Source: Temnopleurus reevesii (taxonomy: Eukaryota > Echinodermata > Echinoidea > Temnopleuroida > Temnopleuridae). From it: a DNA stretch of 41,183 bases. Shown piece by piece: positions 31,151-41,183 of the stretch; the first letter of the stretch is position 1; every line of letters begins with the position of its first letter. The notes under the pieces were generated by a model. It made no database searches. It worked only from the letters and a program-made list of their open reading frames with translations, and had not been told where the DNA came from. The position numbers and the translations under genes were made by a program. Location: positions 14,804-55,986 of the forward strand of contig BQKZ01000531.1 in the NCBI GenBank assembly GCA_036244855.1, in the 5' to 3' direction.

Positions 31151-32432
31151 GCTGTCTTTCTTTATCTCATTAAACCATATACAAGTCAGTATCTAAGAAC
31201 ATAATAAGTTATCTCTTTCTGTACAGTAAACATAATATATGCAATGCTGATATGGCGTCCGGAAGCAATATCATTCATTTCAATGAACCGGAAGCATCAA
31301 ATACTGTAATAACAATCAAAAGATTTTAAGGAATAATCATTAGCAAAAACTGCAAAATAAATAACACTCTTCTGGATTACTGCAAGCTCGAAAAAACTTC
31401 ATGTCAAATTCGATTATCAATTTATACCGAATATAATTTGTTAAATGTAACAGGATTTATATAGCAATCTATAGTTTAATTAAACTAGTGGAATAACAAT
31501 AATGTCATCCTTAGTAGAGAATCCATCAAATTTTTACTCTAATAATATGTTTTTCACTTCAATTTAACAACTTTTTGTGTGTCACTAATCAATTATTAAA
31601 CACGAAATAGAACATCATGCATTTTGACGTCCAGGATTAATGTTTTCCGTTGTTTATTTCTATTAAAATATCTATCATACGTTGCAATATACATGTGTGA
31701 ACTCATATAGTCATTTCTAAATGCAAACTTTATTTTCTAATTTCAGTTTGATGCAAATTACATATATATTTAGTAAACAATGTCTTTGTTCAGAAAATGG
31801 TATGAACATGCTCTAATTTACAAAGTAGCTTTATAGTAAATATATAAAGAAAGATCACAAAAATTGTGTTTTGGTGAAGTTTTGATGAAAAACTGATCAA
31901 TAATCTGAAAGGTAAAATGCAAAGAAAATGATTGCACAGTTTTGTTTAACACTTTGTGAACAGTATGAAAGAGTGGCTCTTGATCTTAGTAAACTGCAAA
32001 ACCAGATAATTTCATAACAATACATGACACTTTTATGAAAAGGAAATAACAGCCTTTTCAAATCGGTCATTTACTGTGGATGCAGCGCATTTTGTACAAT
32101 CAAATCGTTACCTTGGATTTTACGGGCCAAACTCCTATTGAAAACAAATCGAAGGGCGATTGGAGCCCGTGAAACAGCTTGAAATCTTACACTCACTGTA
32201 CGAGAGTCGAACGGAGATCTTCCGGTGTGGGGGAAATGATGACTTTACAGGTGATGTAGATTCATCAAAAGTAAAGCAAATGTTATTTTACACAAGGCAA
32301 TATTGGCATTGAGCATTGTCCTCATTGAGCAACTACACTTTTTCAGTGACTCAAGAAATTTGCAAGACATTTTAAATGTGAAAATCATCTGGTTTTGTAG
32401 TATACGTGCACATCTCCACCTTTTTGTAAATT

Positions 32433-32674
32433 AGGGCCCAAATTCTGAAAAGCACGTTATCTTCTGTATCAAGAAAAACAATGTTAACTGTCCTAATAAA
32501 CGCAAATTGCATGCAATAAGCACTTCTCATTCGTGTGTCTCTTTTAATCTTACGCAAGCATTTCAGACACGGCACAATTATCAACCAATGGCGCGTCATA
32601 AATATGACTTGCTACGACAGTTAGCATATTTTTGCTAACATAGAAGATAACATAGTTTTCAGAATTTGGGCCCT
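32433..32674. mobile_element. gggccc-end MITE (242 bp)
   Basis: agggcccaaattctgaaaa at the left and ttttcagaatttgggccct at the right, each followed inward by a tatctt-type segment. A solitary end (cagaattgggccct) occurs near 39137. It lies inside the presumed TLNRD1 3' UTR. Confidence 0.7.
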
Positions 32675-35600
32675 GAAATGAAAGCTCTTTTAAATTACTG
32701 TTTGAGTCAAAATCAAAAGACAATACGGTATCATGAAAACAAAAAAAATAGTATCCTCTTCTTTGAGTATACTATGTATCACAAATTGTCAACCATTCAA
32801 CACAAGGTAAATCAGGCTAATTCGAATACCGCATATTAGGATTATGGAGTTTTGCATAAAATGATTTCTACATAATCGTTCAGAGTAAAAAATATCTGGA
32901 TATTCGGAGCATATTTATCTGAATATGATACATGTACATGTATCTGGGTAGCATAACTGTGTTTCCATGCTAAGTACTGCATCCACAATTCCCAGTTATT
33001 TTCAAGTAAATAATGCAAAATTTGTGTTTTTTTTTCTCTTTCATCTGGACAAGCTATTCAGGAGCAACTTTAGAATGAAAAAGAAGACTGGTAAAGGCAA
33101 GGAGGTTTGTAACTGCCATCTCACTGGGACAAGTACATTGTGCCTATAATTCTAAATCACACAGTGATAACTGAATATTTTAGCATAATTAATAATTCCT
33201 GATATAAACATTACAAAACACATTTAATTTGTTGTAATAGCTGATACATTGTGTCAATTTCATCACCTACGTGTATGGCCTTCGAGAAGGGGAGTTGATT
33301 ATGCTCATCAATATGCACCAATGTTTAATCTTAATTTTATAAAATACAAATATATTTCATCACACAAGAAAAGTTAAGTTGTGTGATACTATTCAAAAGT
33401 AGATTACACAAGAAATGTATATTTATTGTATTGAACTTGACAATAGTACATATATTTACTTATATGTATTCCCTATCAAATTTGCACAGCACAAAAAGCA
33501 AAAGAGGGCAAGAACATATTGTAGTACTGATTTCGTTGGGCTAAGTTCATTTTGTCCACATTCTATAATTGTCTAGCATTTCATTTCCCTCAGAAATCAG
33601 TTATTGTTCACTACATGTGGTTCATTATTTCATTTGTTTTATCTACTTATCTAATTAAAATTAGTACTGCAAATGCATGTGAAAACCCCTATTTGTATGT
33701 GAAGACCTATTATGTGCAAGGAAAATAGAGATTTAAAGTTTGAAAAGTACATATTTCCAATCTGATCCCAACATTAATGTTTTTCAATCCAAATCACGGG
33801 GTTACACTGCCAAAAATGGAAAATATATTCAAATACAATGCCTCAAACACATAGAGAATCTACTCGTACAGTATAAGCAGGTATAAGTAGGCCTACATGT
33901 GGATGGGCTGAATATCATATTTTGTACCAGAAACTGTTTTCTATGTTAAAATTCAAAGAACCTTATACCTCAAGCATCTTGTAACAAAATCCCAAATATC
34001 TTTAATTTCATTTCAGGGGGATTTTTCCCCCTTCTCTTCTATTCCTTTCCAAAACCTATAATTTTGGGGTGTTTTTTTTTAAATTCTACTTCCAAAACTC
34101 TGAAATAGGTATAATTCCAACAGCGTACCTACATATTCATAACATATCTGATATAGATATTTCCCTGATTTAATGGGGACTCAGAAAATCTGGAACAAGC
34201 AAGCGTACAGTTGACTTTGGGAGTTAGGGGGGGAGGGGAGGTTTCCTTCATCAGAACTCATTATGTAATACTAATCAATATGTTACACAAAGTATTTATA
34301 GGCTAATTTGGTAAGAACAGCCATGTATATTGTACCTGTAGAATTGTACATACAAGTACGTATGTAAACATCGCCTCAACACAAATTACACAGTAATTAC
34401 ACTAATCTTGACATGTACAGGGTGTAATTCTTGTAACTTTGAAACATTAAAAAATGTCTGAATATGACTGACTCTGGCTTCATGAAATGAAAAACAAATA
34501 CAACTTGTCCATGTACTGGGTGATAAAAAATGGAAAAATGAAGAAAAAAAACACAAGGACTGCATGCAGAGAATTGCAAGCTCTGTGAATGCCTTTACTC
34601 AGACGACCGATCTACCATTAGCTTGATCGCGTTTCGAATTGGTTAATTCCATCAGATATTATGAACAAAATGGAAATTCTGAGTCAAAATTCTATACAGA
34701 AAGGAGGCCTCGCCGCTGCCGCTGCTTTATAGTCCTGATAGCAGCCGTTCTAGCTGATAGCTGTTTACAGGGCTCAATATTGCAGCACACATGGTTTTGC
34801 ATACAGCAAGAGGCTTCGACTAGAGTCTTATTCATATTGTCCAGCCTTCCGCATGTTCACAGATACACATCCCTTTCTGTCCACTGGAACAGGGAGCTTC
34901 CAACATCAGGAAAGTTTCTATTACTTGTAAAACTGTACAGCACCCTTTAACTACATTGTATTCATACTACATGTGATGGCAGTGTTTTTAAATGTTACAT
35001 CTGGAAAGCACAATTGATCGTGGAAGATTCCCCACTGGTATACAAGCAATTCCACATAACTCTCTTCGTCAAATACCCAGAACTCATTTGAGGTTTGTAA
35101 TAATCACAAGCATTAAGACGTACATATTGCCATTTGTGTCTCAATGCTCAAGTTGGAGAATATATAATACTGATTCATCTAACTAAAATAAACACACCCA
35201 GGGAACTTCCCGAGCTTTCCCAATCAATCATAAAATAATGATCAAATTCATGAAAATGATATGGAATATTTCATCTCCTCTAGCAGGGCAGGGATTTGTC
35301 TAATCTATGAACGTCGTATAGATGTACTATAGCACAATCAAGTGGGATGGATTTAATTGAGCTGTCTTTTAATTTGCATAGTACGTACATGTATGTAAAG
35401 CTCTTTAATTCGCTTCAATGTAATTAGCACATTATATGGCAAGTTATTGAACTGACCTATGTATGATTTCAAACGTTGAATAATGTTTTGGTCACATCAA
35501 CATGATCCTGCAATGCCCCGTTTCTACGTCACACAAACTTGCTTGGTAAATAGACTGTACTTGCTTATTTTGCTGTATTGATGAAGTAACATGCAGCAAT

Positions 35601-36082
35601 TTAATGGTTTGAATTTCAAATTTGATTTCAATTAAAAAAAATTGAAACAAGGGACTGATTACCGGTACAATAACTTTTCAGCAATGGTTGGTCTGATATT
35701 GTGTACTGCATAATAAATGAAAAATAGGATCAAAGTCAGGACCAGTAAGGATGCCGATTGCCTGAGCTTTACTATGCATTGTGTGTCAGCCCTGTACAGT
35801 GGCTGAGCTTGTTGAGTGTATCCTTTGAAAACCTAATTTCATGTAGTATAAATCAACAAAATAAAAATCATGTCTTAATAGAAATGATAACAAAATTAGA
35901 CTCACACAATGGGGAATAGGTCCTCCATTGCAGCCTTATCTTCTTTCTCTTGAAAAAAAACCCAATCCATTTAAAATACATGCATTCAGTCAAATGCATA
36001 AATTGGATACCACCTTCTTTTTGCCAAATTAAATTGATAGCTCATTCTGGTTAAGCATTTAATACTCAATGTGGCACTGCTT

Positions 36083-36088
36083 TTTATT
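36083..36088 (-). terminator. Proximal polyadenylation signal candidate for TLNRD1
   Basis: AATAAA on the minus strand about 150 nt downstream of the TLNRD1 stop codon. It would give a very short 3' UTR. Use is not established. Confidence 0.35.
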
Positions 36089-36237
36089 GTGCTTGATAAA
36101 TTTATAAAACATGCAACCCAAGTGTGAAGCAACGGGATATGACATAGAAATTCATGTATAATTCATTGCAAAACGCACTCAAAAGTGTGCACATGTTGAT
36201 GTGACCAAGCCTAAAATCATTGCCCGAGTTGATGCAT

Positions 36238-37260
36238 CTATTCGGCATGATTGAGATGAGGGCAAGAAGCAGATGGGGGTATTGTTCGGGGGGACGATCT
36301 GTCTCGGAGGGCTTGAGCAAGTAAAGTGGCACCATCCATAACTGCCGTGCAACAGAAATTCAGTTTATGGATCAAATCCGGGTTATTAGAATCAAAGGCT
36401 GCAGCTCGTGTAAAGTGACACAACTGTATGCATGAACTGGCAACGCTCATACCTCCACCTAATATTGCAGTTTGTACCTGTTTTCCATTCTCTGAGATGT
36501 CCGCTTGGGTTCCTAAGTGTTCAGGTTCACTGGCATAGTCTACAAATGCCTGACAAGATTGCACAAGAGGTTTACAGAACGTGATGCAACGAGTTCGGCT
36601 CCGCTCGTCGAGCGTCGTCTTGTAGCGCTTGATGCTGGCTAGAAGCGAGCTGGTGCAGGCCGTCACACTCTTCATGGAGAGCTTGAACTGTTCCTTATGA
36701 AAGATATCGTCACTGGCATCACTGGCAAGTAGACTGGCACTGGTCAACACCCCAAGCTCCCTGGCCATATCAGCTGAAAGATCCACAATATCTGATGGGG
36801 AGAGTTCAACAAGAGGAGTATGCTGGAGAGTCATGCAAGAATGTTCAATATTGAGTTTGGCACAGGAGATCTTGTAGCGATCTATGATGCCTGGAACTGC
36901 CTGTTTTGATTGTGGATCGTTGATGGCTGCAAAGTACGCTGCATGGCTGGAGCATTCCGTTATGTGAACTACTAGATCAGTCAGCTGCCTCAGGGCGTTG
37001 GCGGCTTCTTTGAGGTGTCCCATCACAAGCTGCACCCGTACTTCCCTTGCTGCTATCGCCAGGCCCTTTGTCCGAGCAATCAACGTGTCTCTGCACTTGG
37101 CATAGGACTCTCCGATCAAAGAAACACCCTCCGTGTTAACGGGCCGGATGTCTCTTGTAAGAAGGAACAAGTCAGCATAGGACTGCATTCTGAAAGTACA
37201 CAGGTCGCAAACAACACCTACAGATGATGGTCCAAACAAATCGTTTGAGGACACTGCCAT
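36238..37260 (-). CDS. TLNRD1: Talin rod domain-containing protein 1 (TLNRD1/MESDC1) homologue
   Basis: A complete 340-residue reading frame from ATG to TAG, close to the roughly 360 residues of vertebrate TLNRD1, which is also encoded in one exon. Signature segments recalled from the family are present in order: a CxxC at residues 18-21 (CDLC), CRDTLIARTKGL at 56-67, TECSSHAAYFAA at 101-112, a GKQVQTAILGGGMSV segment near residue 260, and the C-terminal RSSPRTIPP at 321-329. The family protein resembles talin rod domains R7-R8, a five-helix bundle with an inserted four-helix bundle. It dimerises and bundles actin, for example in filopodia. No signal peptide or membrane segment is seen. The start is the first in-frame ATG after an in-frame TGA at 37306-37308, with A at -3 and G at +4. 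The N-terminus is shorter than in vertebrates. Base composition is clearly richer in GC than the surroundings. Confidence 0.95.
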   Translation of the reverse strand: MAVSSNDLFGPSSVGVVCDLCTFRMQSYADLFLLTRDIRPVNTEGVSLIGESYAKCRDTLIARTKGLAIAAREVRVQLVMGHLKEAANALRQLTDLVVHITECSSHAAYFAAINDPQSKQAVPGIIDRYKISCAKLNIEHSCMTLQHTPLVELSPSDIVDLSADMARELGVLTSASLLASDASDDIFHKEQFKLSMKSVTACTSSLLASIKRYKTTLDERSRTRCITFCKPLVQSCQAFVDYASEPEHLGTQADISENGKQVQTAILGGGMSVASSCIQLCHFTRAAAFDSNNPDLIHKLNFCCTAVMDGATLLAQALRDRSSPRTIPPSASCPHLNHAE

Positions 37261-37409
37261 AATACAGACTTCAAAGATCTTCCTGCTACACCTGCATTCA
37301 CAAATTCATTGTATCTCTGAGCAAATGAGCCATCACTTGCCTTCAGCAAAGATCCTCTATTAGATATCGCTGGACGATCGATGCAATAGTCACAATTCAT
37401 ACACTTCAT
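37218..37409 (-). other. Upstream ORF overlapping the TLNRD1 start
   Basis: A 63-codon ATG-initiated frame begins 149 nt upstream of the TLNRD1 ATG, runs through it in another frame, and stops 43 nt inside the TLNRD1 CDS. If it lies in the 5' leader, ribosomes that initiate here would bypass the main start, so it could repress TLNRD1 translation. Its product (starting MKCMNCDYCI) is not recognised. It could also be a chance frame, or coding sequence of an alternative transcript. Confidence 0.4.
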
Positions 37410-37545
37410 AATTCATAGATACGTAAAACCGCATTCACAGTGAAAAGTTGTAAGAACCAACATCTATTCCTCAAACACAATGTCTCGATCAATCCAATAG
37501 CTTCCTCAATTGTCGACAAGCCAGAATTATATGGAAAGGACTTAC

Positions 37546-37563
37546 TTTAATCTGAGGTGTGTC
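37546..37563 (-). other. Candidate 18-nt micro-exon upstream of TLNRD1
   Basis: On the minus strand a pyrimidine-rich acceptor (ccttctcattccgttgcag) is followed by 18 nt and then a consensus GTAAGT donor. Its length is a multiple of three; one frame reads DTPQIK. It may be a 5' leader exon of TLNRD1 or belong to an alternative transcript. There is no transcript evidence, and an in-frame TGA stands between it and the TLNRD1 ATG, so it cannot simply extend the protein. Confidence 0.35.
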
Positions 37564-37655
37564 CTGCAACGGAATGAGAAGGCCGCAATCTGGCACGGTC
37601 CATTACGATCCATGAGTCATACAAACTAGGGTGGAAAAGGTTGTCCCAAACTCAC

Positions 37656-37676
37656 CTCAAGAAACTCTAGTAGGAC
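37656..37676 (-). other. Candidate 21-nt micro-exon upstream of TLNRD1
   Basis: A strong minus-strand acceptor (tattctttgtgctcttgcag) precedes 21 nt that end at a consensus GTGAGT donor. The length is a multiple of three; one frame reads VLLEFLE. Together with the 18-nt candidate about 90 nt downstream it forms a pair of in-phase micro-exons. The intron between them would be 92 nt, short but possible. The first exon and promoter of this transcript were not found. Confidence 0.35.
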
Positions 37677-38099
37677 CTGCAAGAGCACAAAGAATAGGAA
37701 TGAATAAAACACAATAAAATAGCCTAGGGGATTCAAACAGCCTGCAAAAGGGGTTCAAACGTGTTTGTGTTTGGGATCACAACCTGCATGCTACTGAACA
37801 AGTAGATACTGCAGTGCACTATATTCTTACATTTATTGAGCAAATCTATAATTGCTTCTCGAGAGTGTAATTGTGTTGTAAATAATTACAGAATAAATTT
37901 GTAGCTATCAATATACAACCATATAAAGAACACAATGGAAAAGGTAAAAAAAGAAGATCATTTAGAACGTTCCTAAGAACAATTCCATGATGCTCAGCGA
38001 CACCTCCAAAAGCAAATTGCAGAGATTGTGAAAATTGAGAAAAGAAAACATTATCATGAATTTTAATGCATGTGTACCAACTTCTGCAGACTACTTAAA

Positions 38100-38405
38100 G
38101 GGGAGCACTCCCTGGAATCGTCTTGTTCTCATTGAATGGAGAAAAATCAAATGAACAAACTTAGAATTTGAGCAAAATCAGATGATCCGTTCAACACTTC
38201 TGAATTTTCAAATTTACAGAGATATGATGATCACTACCACTGATGCAGAGATAGTCATATCTCTGTGACTTTGACAATTCGTAACTTTTGACAAGGTTGT
38301 CTGATTTTCCTCAAATTTTCAGTTTATTCAAGAATCTTATTTCTATTTTCTTCATTTAATGGGAGCATGATAATTCCAGAGTTTTGTTCCCCTGTAACAT
38401 ATTGT
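38100..38405. mobile_element. Diverged foldback element, about 300 bp
   Basis: The left arm (ctccctggaatcgtc, cattgaatggagaaaa, gagcaaaatcagatga, cagagatatgatgat) is mirrored, roughly 70% by eye, by the reverse complement of 38240-38390. The 83-codon minus-strand frame at 38324-38575 overlaps it and is not a gene. Confidence 0.55.
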
Positions 38406-38851
38406 GCATGATGTATGTTATGTATTGCGAGAGCTCTATCCTTGCCTCCTATGAGCCTAGCCCCACGCGCACGGTCTTGCTCAAAATGCATGCACGGTCT
38501 TAAGCTTCGCTTTGGATCGGAATTGTCATCAAGCTTGATAGCAAAGTGACCAAAAAACTCAAATAAATTGACCATTTGCCCCGAGCCAGATGTTTACAAT
38601 GGAAGTCATTGCTCTTCATTGTCATTTTTGGACTGTCAACAACTGCATGTGATACATCTGTCTACTATCAAAGAGGAAAAGAAGATAAAATCTCGCTTTC
38701 TTAATCTAGGTAAGTCCGATAAAAAATCTTTTGTGTGGGAAAAGGAGAGCTAGAACCTCATGCAACTTCCAAGCCATAAAAAAATTATTTGCGAATTAAA
38801 AAGTATGATTTGGGGGGGATTTCAAACGAGTTAACCTGCTGCTACACAGGC

Positions 38852-38945
38852 GGTATAGCATCAACTCCATAGCTCTCTGGAGTAGTGACAATGTCAAAAA
38901 ATGCTAAAACCATTCCAGAGAGCTATCCGTAGCTATGGTTTACCC
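38852..38945. repeat. Small foldback
   Basis: atagctctctgga (38869-38881) and tccagagagctat (38924-38936) pair, with weaker outer pairing. Confidence 0.5.
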
Positions 38946-38999
38946 TTTGCAAAATCACCTTGCTAGAAAGATATTCCATCATGCTCTCTGATATGAGCG

Positions 39000-39818
39000 A
39001 CTGTACAGTCACAAGTCAAAATTATGAGGCATCGTTGGTTAATATTTGCGTGATGTCTGAAGGAATTAGGAAAGGTAATAAGTGCTTTTTGCCCACAATT
39101 AGCATTTGTTATGATGTAAAATTTTCCTAAACACAGAATTGGGCCCTACATGTAGTCATGAATTCTTCTTTGATCAATGATATTTACAAAATTGCAAGGT
39201 AAAACTCAAATAGAAAAATCCATTTCATTGGAGGAGTTTTTAAACATTTATCTGTCTCCTCAATGTACACTGTAACAATGGAAGTCATCCACCTTAAAAC
39301 ACTGCAATGGCTCCTTGATATACATCAGAAAAGGCAACGTTCCATAGATCAAGCTACTGCAAACTGGCAGAGCTAAAACTCCCTCTATCGAATAAGGTAC
39401 TAGTTCGACTCCATCTCTGCAAAACTACTGCAGTTCTCCAGCAACTGGAGGAACATAGAAATACAAGAAGTGAAAAATTTCATGGCGCTATAAAACTATT
39501 CTCATGTGCAATGTCAGAAATTGTTGTAACCAAAAAGGCTCCTCCGAACCTTTGAGCTTTTCTACAATGGTAGAACTGGGCTCCCAAACTAAAGACTCGG
39601 ATGGGGCTCACCAAAAATAAAGTTAAGACTAAAGGAGCCTGGCTAGCTCCCTAAATTAAAGATAAGCTTGAATTTCTTTAAAAATTTCTTTTTAAAAGGG
39701 ACATCGGTCTCGAGCTCTAGCCATATTTACAGTAATCTTGTTAATAACAGTCTAACATGAGTGATTAATTGGCATTTTTTGTGAAATAGTCCACCCCTAT
39801 ATCAGAAGAGCTTACCAG
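39000..39818. other. Unique DNA, no gene seen
   Basis: AT-rich, with a solitary gggccct MITE end near 39137. No convincing frame or splice chain. Confidence 0.35.
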
Positions 39819-40992
39819 TCAGATTGTCCCCACGCCAAATCGTCCCCGCGTCAAATCGTCCCCGGATCATGCTACTATATCGTCCCCGGGTGACGAAACC
39901 AAATAGTCATGACTTAATGTACAAATATATTTAAATTGTCATGCTTAGCTAGTTAGTTAGTTATTTCGCCTCAATCTTTGTTTCAAGTGTAGCCAATGAA
40001 ATGTTACCTGAAAAGGGGACCGCACTGAAGGGGAAAATTACGGACTAGACCTAAATGAAGTCTGGAGGACAAAAGGGGTTGGGTTTGCTTTTAGGAATAC
40101 GGAGGCGCCGAATTGAAAGGAAACAAAAGCAGCCAAATTGCTGTTTTTCCCCCCTTTTTTATCCTTCTCAATCCTGCTCACGACCCAGGGGAGCTAAAAA
40201 TTTGAGGTGAATACCATATACATGTGCGTTTTTTTTTTAATGATTGTTAGACCCGCTTGAACCCCGCAGTCTCACTGAATTATAGGTGCGCGCATGCAGT
40301 ATATATTCATTTTGCATTGTGTTTTATTTTCCCCTGTAAACAAGCTCGGCGAAACATATTTGGATTTTTCGGGGGGGCAGGGTGAAAAAATGACACTTTT
40401 ATGTAGAAATCGTGCTGTTAAAAGTACTTGTTTTTCATTCATCATAGATCTATTCTACACTATAGTGAAGTAAATCTCGGTGTATCATATGATGGTATAA
40501 TTATTATTCTTTTCAATCTTTCTCATTTCCAGAGTCTATAGGTGCACTAATTCTTTGGCATAAAATGCTCTATCTTTTTTTATTGCTACTTTGCCACACT
40601 ATATTGGAGTGCTTGTCGTAGATCAGCAGGAGCCTCTCAAGCGAATAAATTAGCGAAGGCGGCAGGTCCAAAGCCCAGTTGATGAAAGTGTGGGGACTCG
40701 CCCCAGAATTTTTGTGATTTTTTATGATCCTAAAATGCATTTGGCTTTTGAACGCCTCTAGCTTTCTCGAGATTCCATGTCATATGAGTAAGGAAAGATC
40801 TTTCTATCTTGCATTTTTTACTACAAAAAAATACAACAATAGAAACAATAACAACAAGAACAACTTTTGGGGTAGCATTTTCGCTGCAAGAAGACAGAGC
40901 GGGGACATTTTAACCAACGGATCGGACACAAAATCGAGGACGTTTTGACCGACACATCCAGGGCCAGGACAAAGCGGGGACGATTTAATACC
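39819..40992. mobile_element. Putative 1.2-kb element with subterminal aatcgtcccc repeats
   Basis: The left end carries four copies of a-atcgtcccc (39822, 39838, 39853, 39877). The right end carries matching reverse copies ggggacattt, gaggacgttttg and ggggacgattt (40901-40986). The unique-looking core has no transposase-like frame. Confidence 0.5.
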
Positions 40993-41006
40993 TGACCCGA
41001 TTTGGG

Positions 41007-41183
41007 GGTGTTGTTCAAAAGTTGCAATTGATCACAAGTTGCAGTTGATCAGATCATTGTTTCAAGCACGTCTTGTTAAATGTGCATACCGTGCACGTAT
41101 GAAAATGCACATTACAATTTGCAAAGTTGCAATTGATTAGCAAATAGCAGTTGATTTTGAATGCCCCTCCCTCCCCCCCCCCC
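41007..41183. mobile_element. caattgat-end MITE, cut by the window edge
   Basis: gttcaaaagttgcaattgat at the left and agttgcaattgattagcaa at the right, with an internal cttgttaaatgtgcata as in the copies at 4565 and 14326. It then runs into a C-rich tract at the window end. Confidence 0.5.

Larger units (their letters stand above)
31125..36237 (-). other. Possible long 3' UTR of TLNRD1
   Basis: For about 5.1 kb downstream of the TLNRD1 stop codon the DNA is AT-rich, unique-looking and almost free of the microsatellites and foldback elements that crowd the rest of the window; one MITE-like element (32433-32674) is the clear exception. The stretch ends at a good minus-strand polyadenylation context at 31145-31150 (AATAAA followed by U- and GU-rich sequence). 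Several earlier AATAAA matches exist, so shorter forms are likely. This is inference from composition and signals only. Confidence 0.35.

Noticed and set aside
38324..38575. 83-codon minus-strand frame near TLNRD1
   Set aside because: Overlaps one arm of a diverged foldback element and lacks splice or start context.

Overview
The window looks like nuclear DNA of an echinoderm, most likely a sea urchin. This is inferred from the repeat families (short foldback elements, a tRNA-derived SINE, ATC and GA microsatellites, many poly-G/C runs), low gene density, short exons separated by kilobase introns, and a talin-rod-domain protein with the animal TLNRD1 signature. There are no prokaryotic operons, no rRNA and no CRISPR array. 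Five isolated N bases mark uncertain assembly points.

Layout. About 5.5-16.2 kb (minus strand) holds an unidentified multi-exon gene. Eight short exons have GT-AG boundaries and reading phases that join correctly at every junction, but one exon carries an in-frame TGA, and one exon has a decayed duplicate in the neighbouring intron. Three weaker exons (17.0-18.2 kb) may extend it upstream. Its introns hold foldback elements, MITE-like elements, purine-rich tracts and a tandem duplication. About 18.4-21.8 kb is mostly unique non-coding DNA. About 21.8-25.8 kb is a complex tandem region: a block is repeated almost perfectly, with a single N exactly at the start of the second copy, and each copy runs into an array of roughly 67-bp units. 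About 26-31.1 kb carries microsatellites, C/G homopolymers, a roughly 0.7-kb terminal-inverted-repeat element, a further MITE and two copies of a hAT-like MITE, with unique stretches between them that could be regulatory.

The one gene I can name is TLNRD1 (MESDC1), a single-exon minus-strand CDS at 36238-37260. A long unique stretch downstream, ending near a good polyadenylation signal at 31145-31150, may be its 3' UTR. Upstream are an overlapping upstream ORF and two tiny exon candidates of 21 and 18 nt with strong splice sites. The remainder (38.1-41.2 kb) is foldback and inverted-repeat elements.

The two genes share a strand but show no sign of joint function. TLNRD1 is expected to be an actin-bundling protein related to the talin rod. 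The other gene is not recognised. All splice models were made by eye and have no transcript support.
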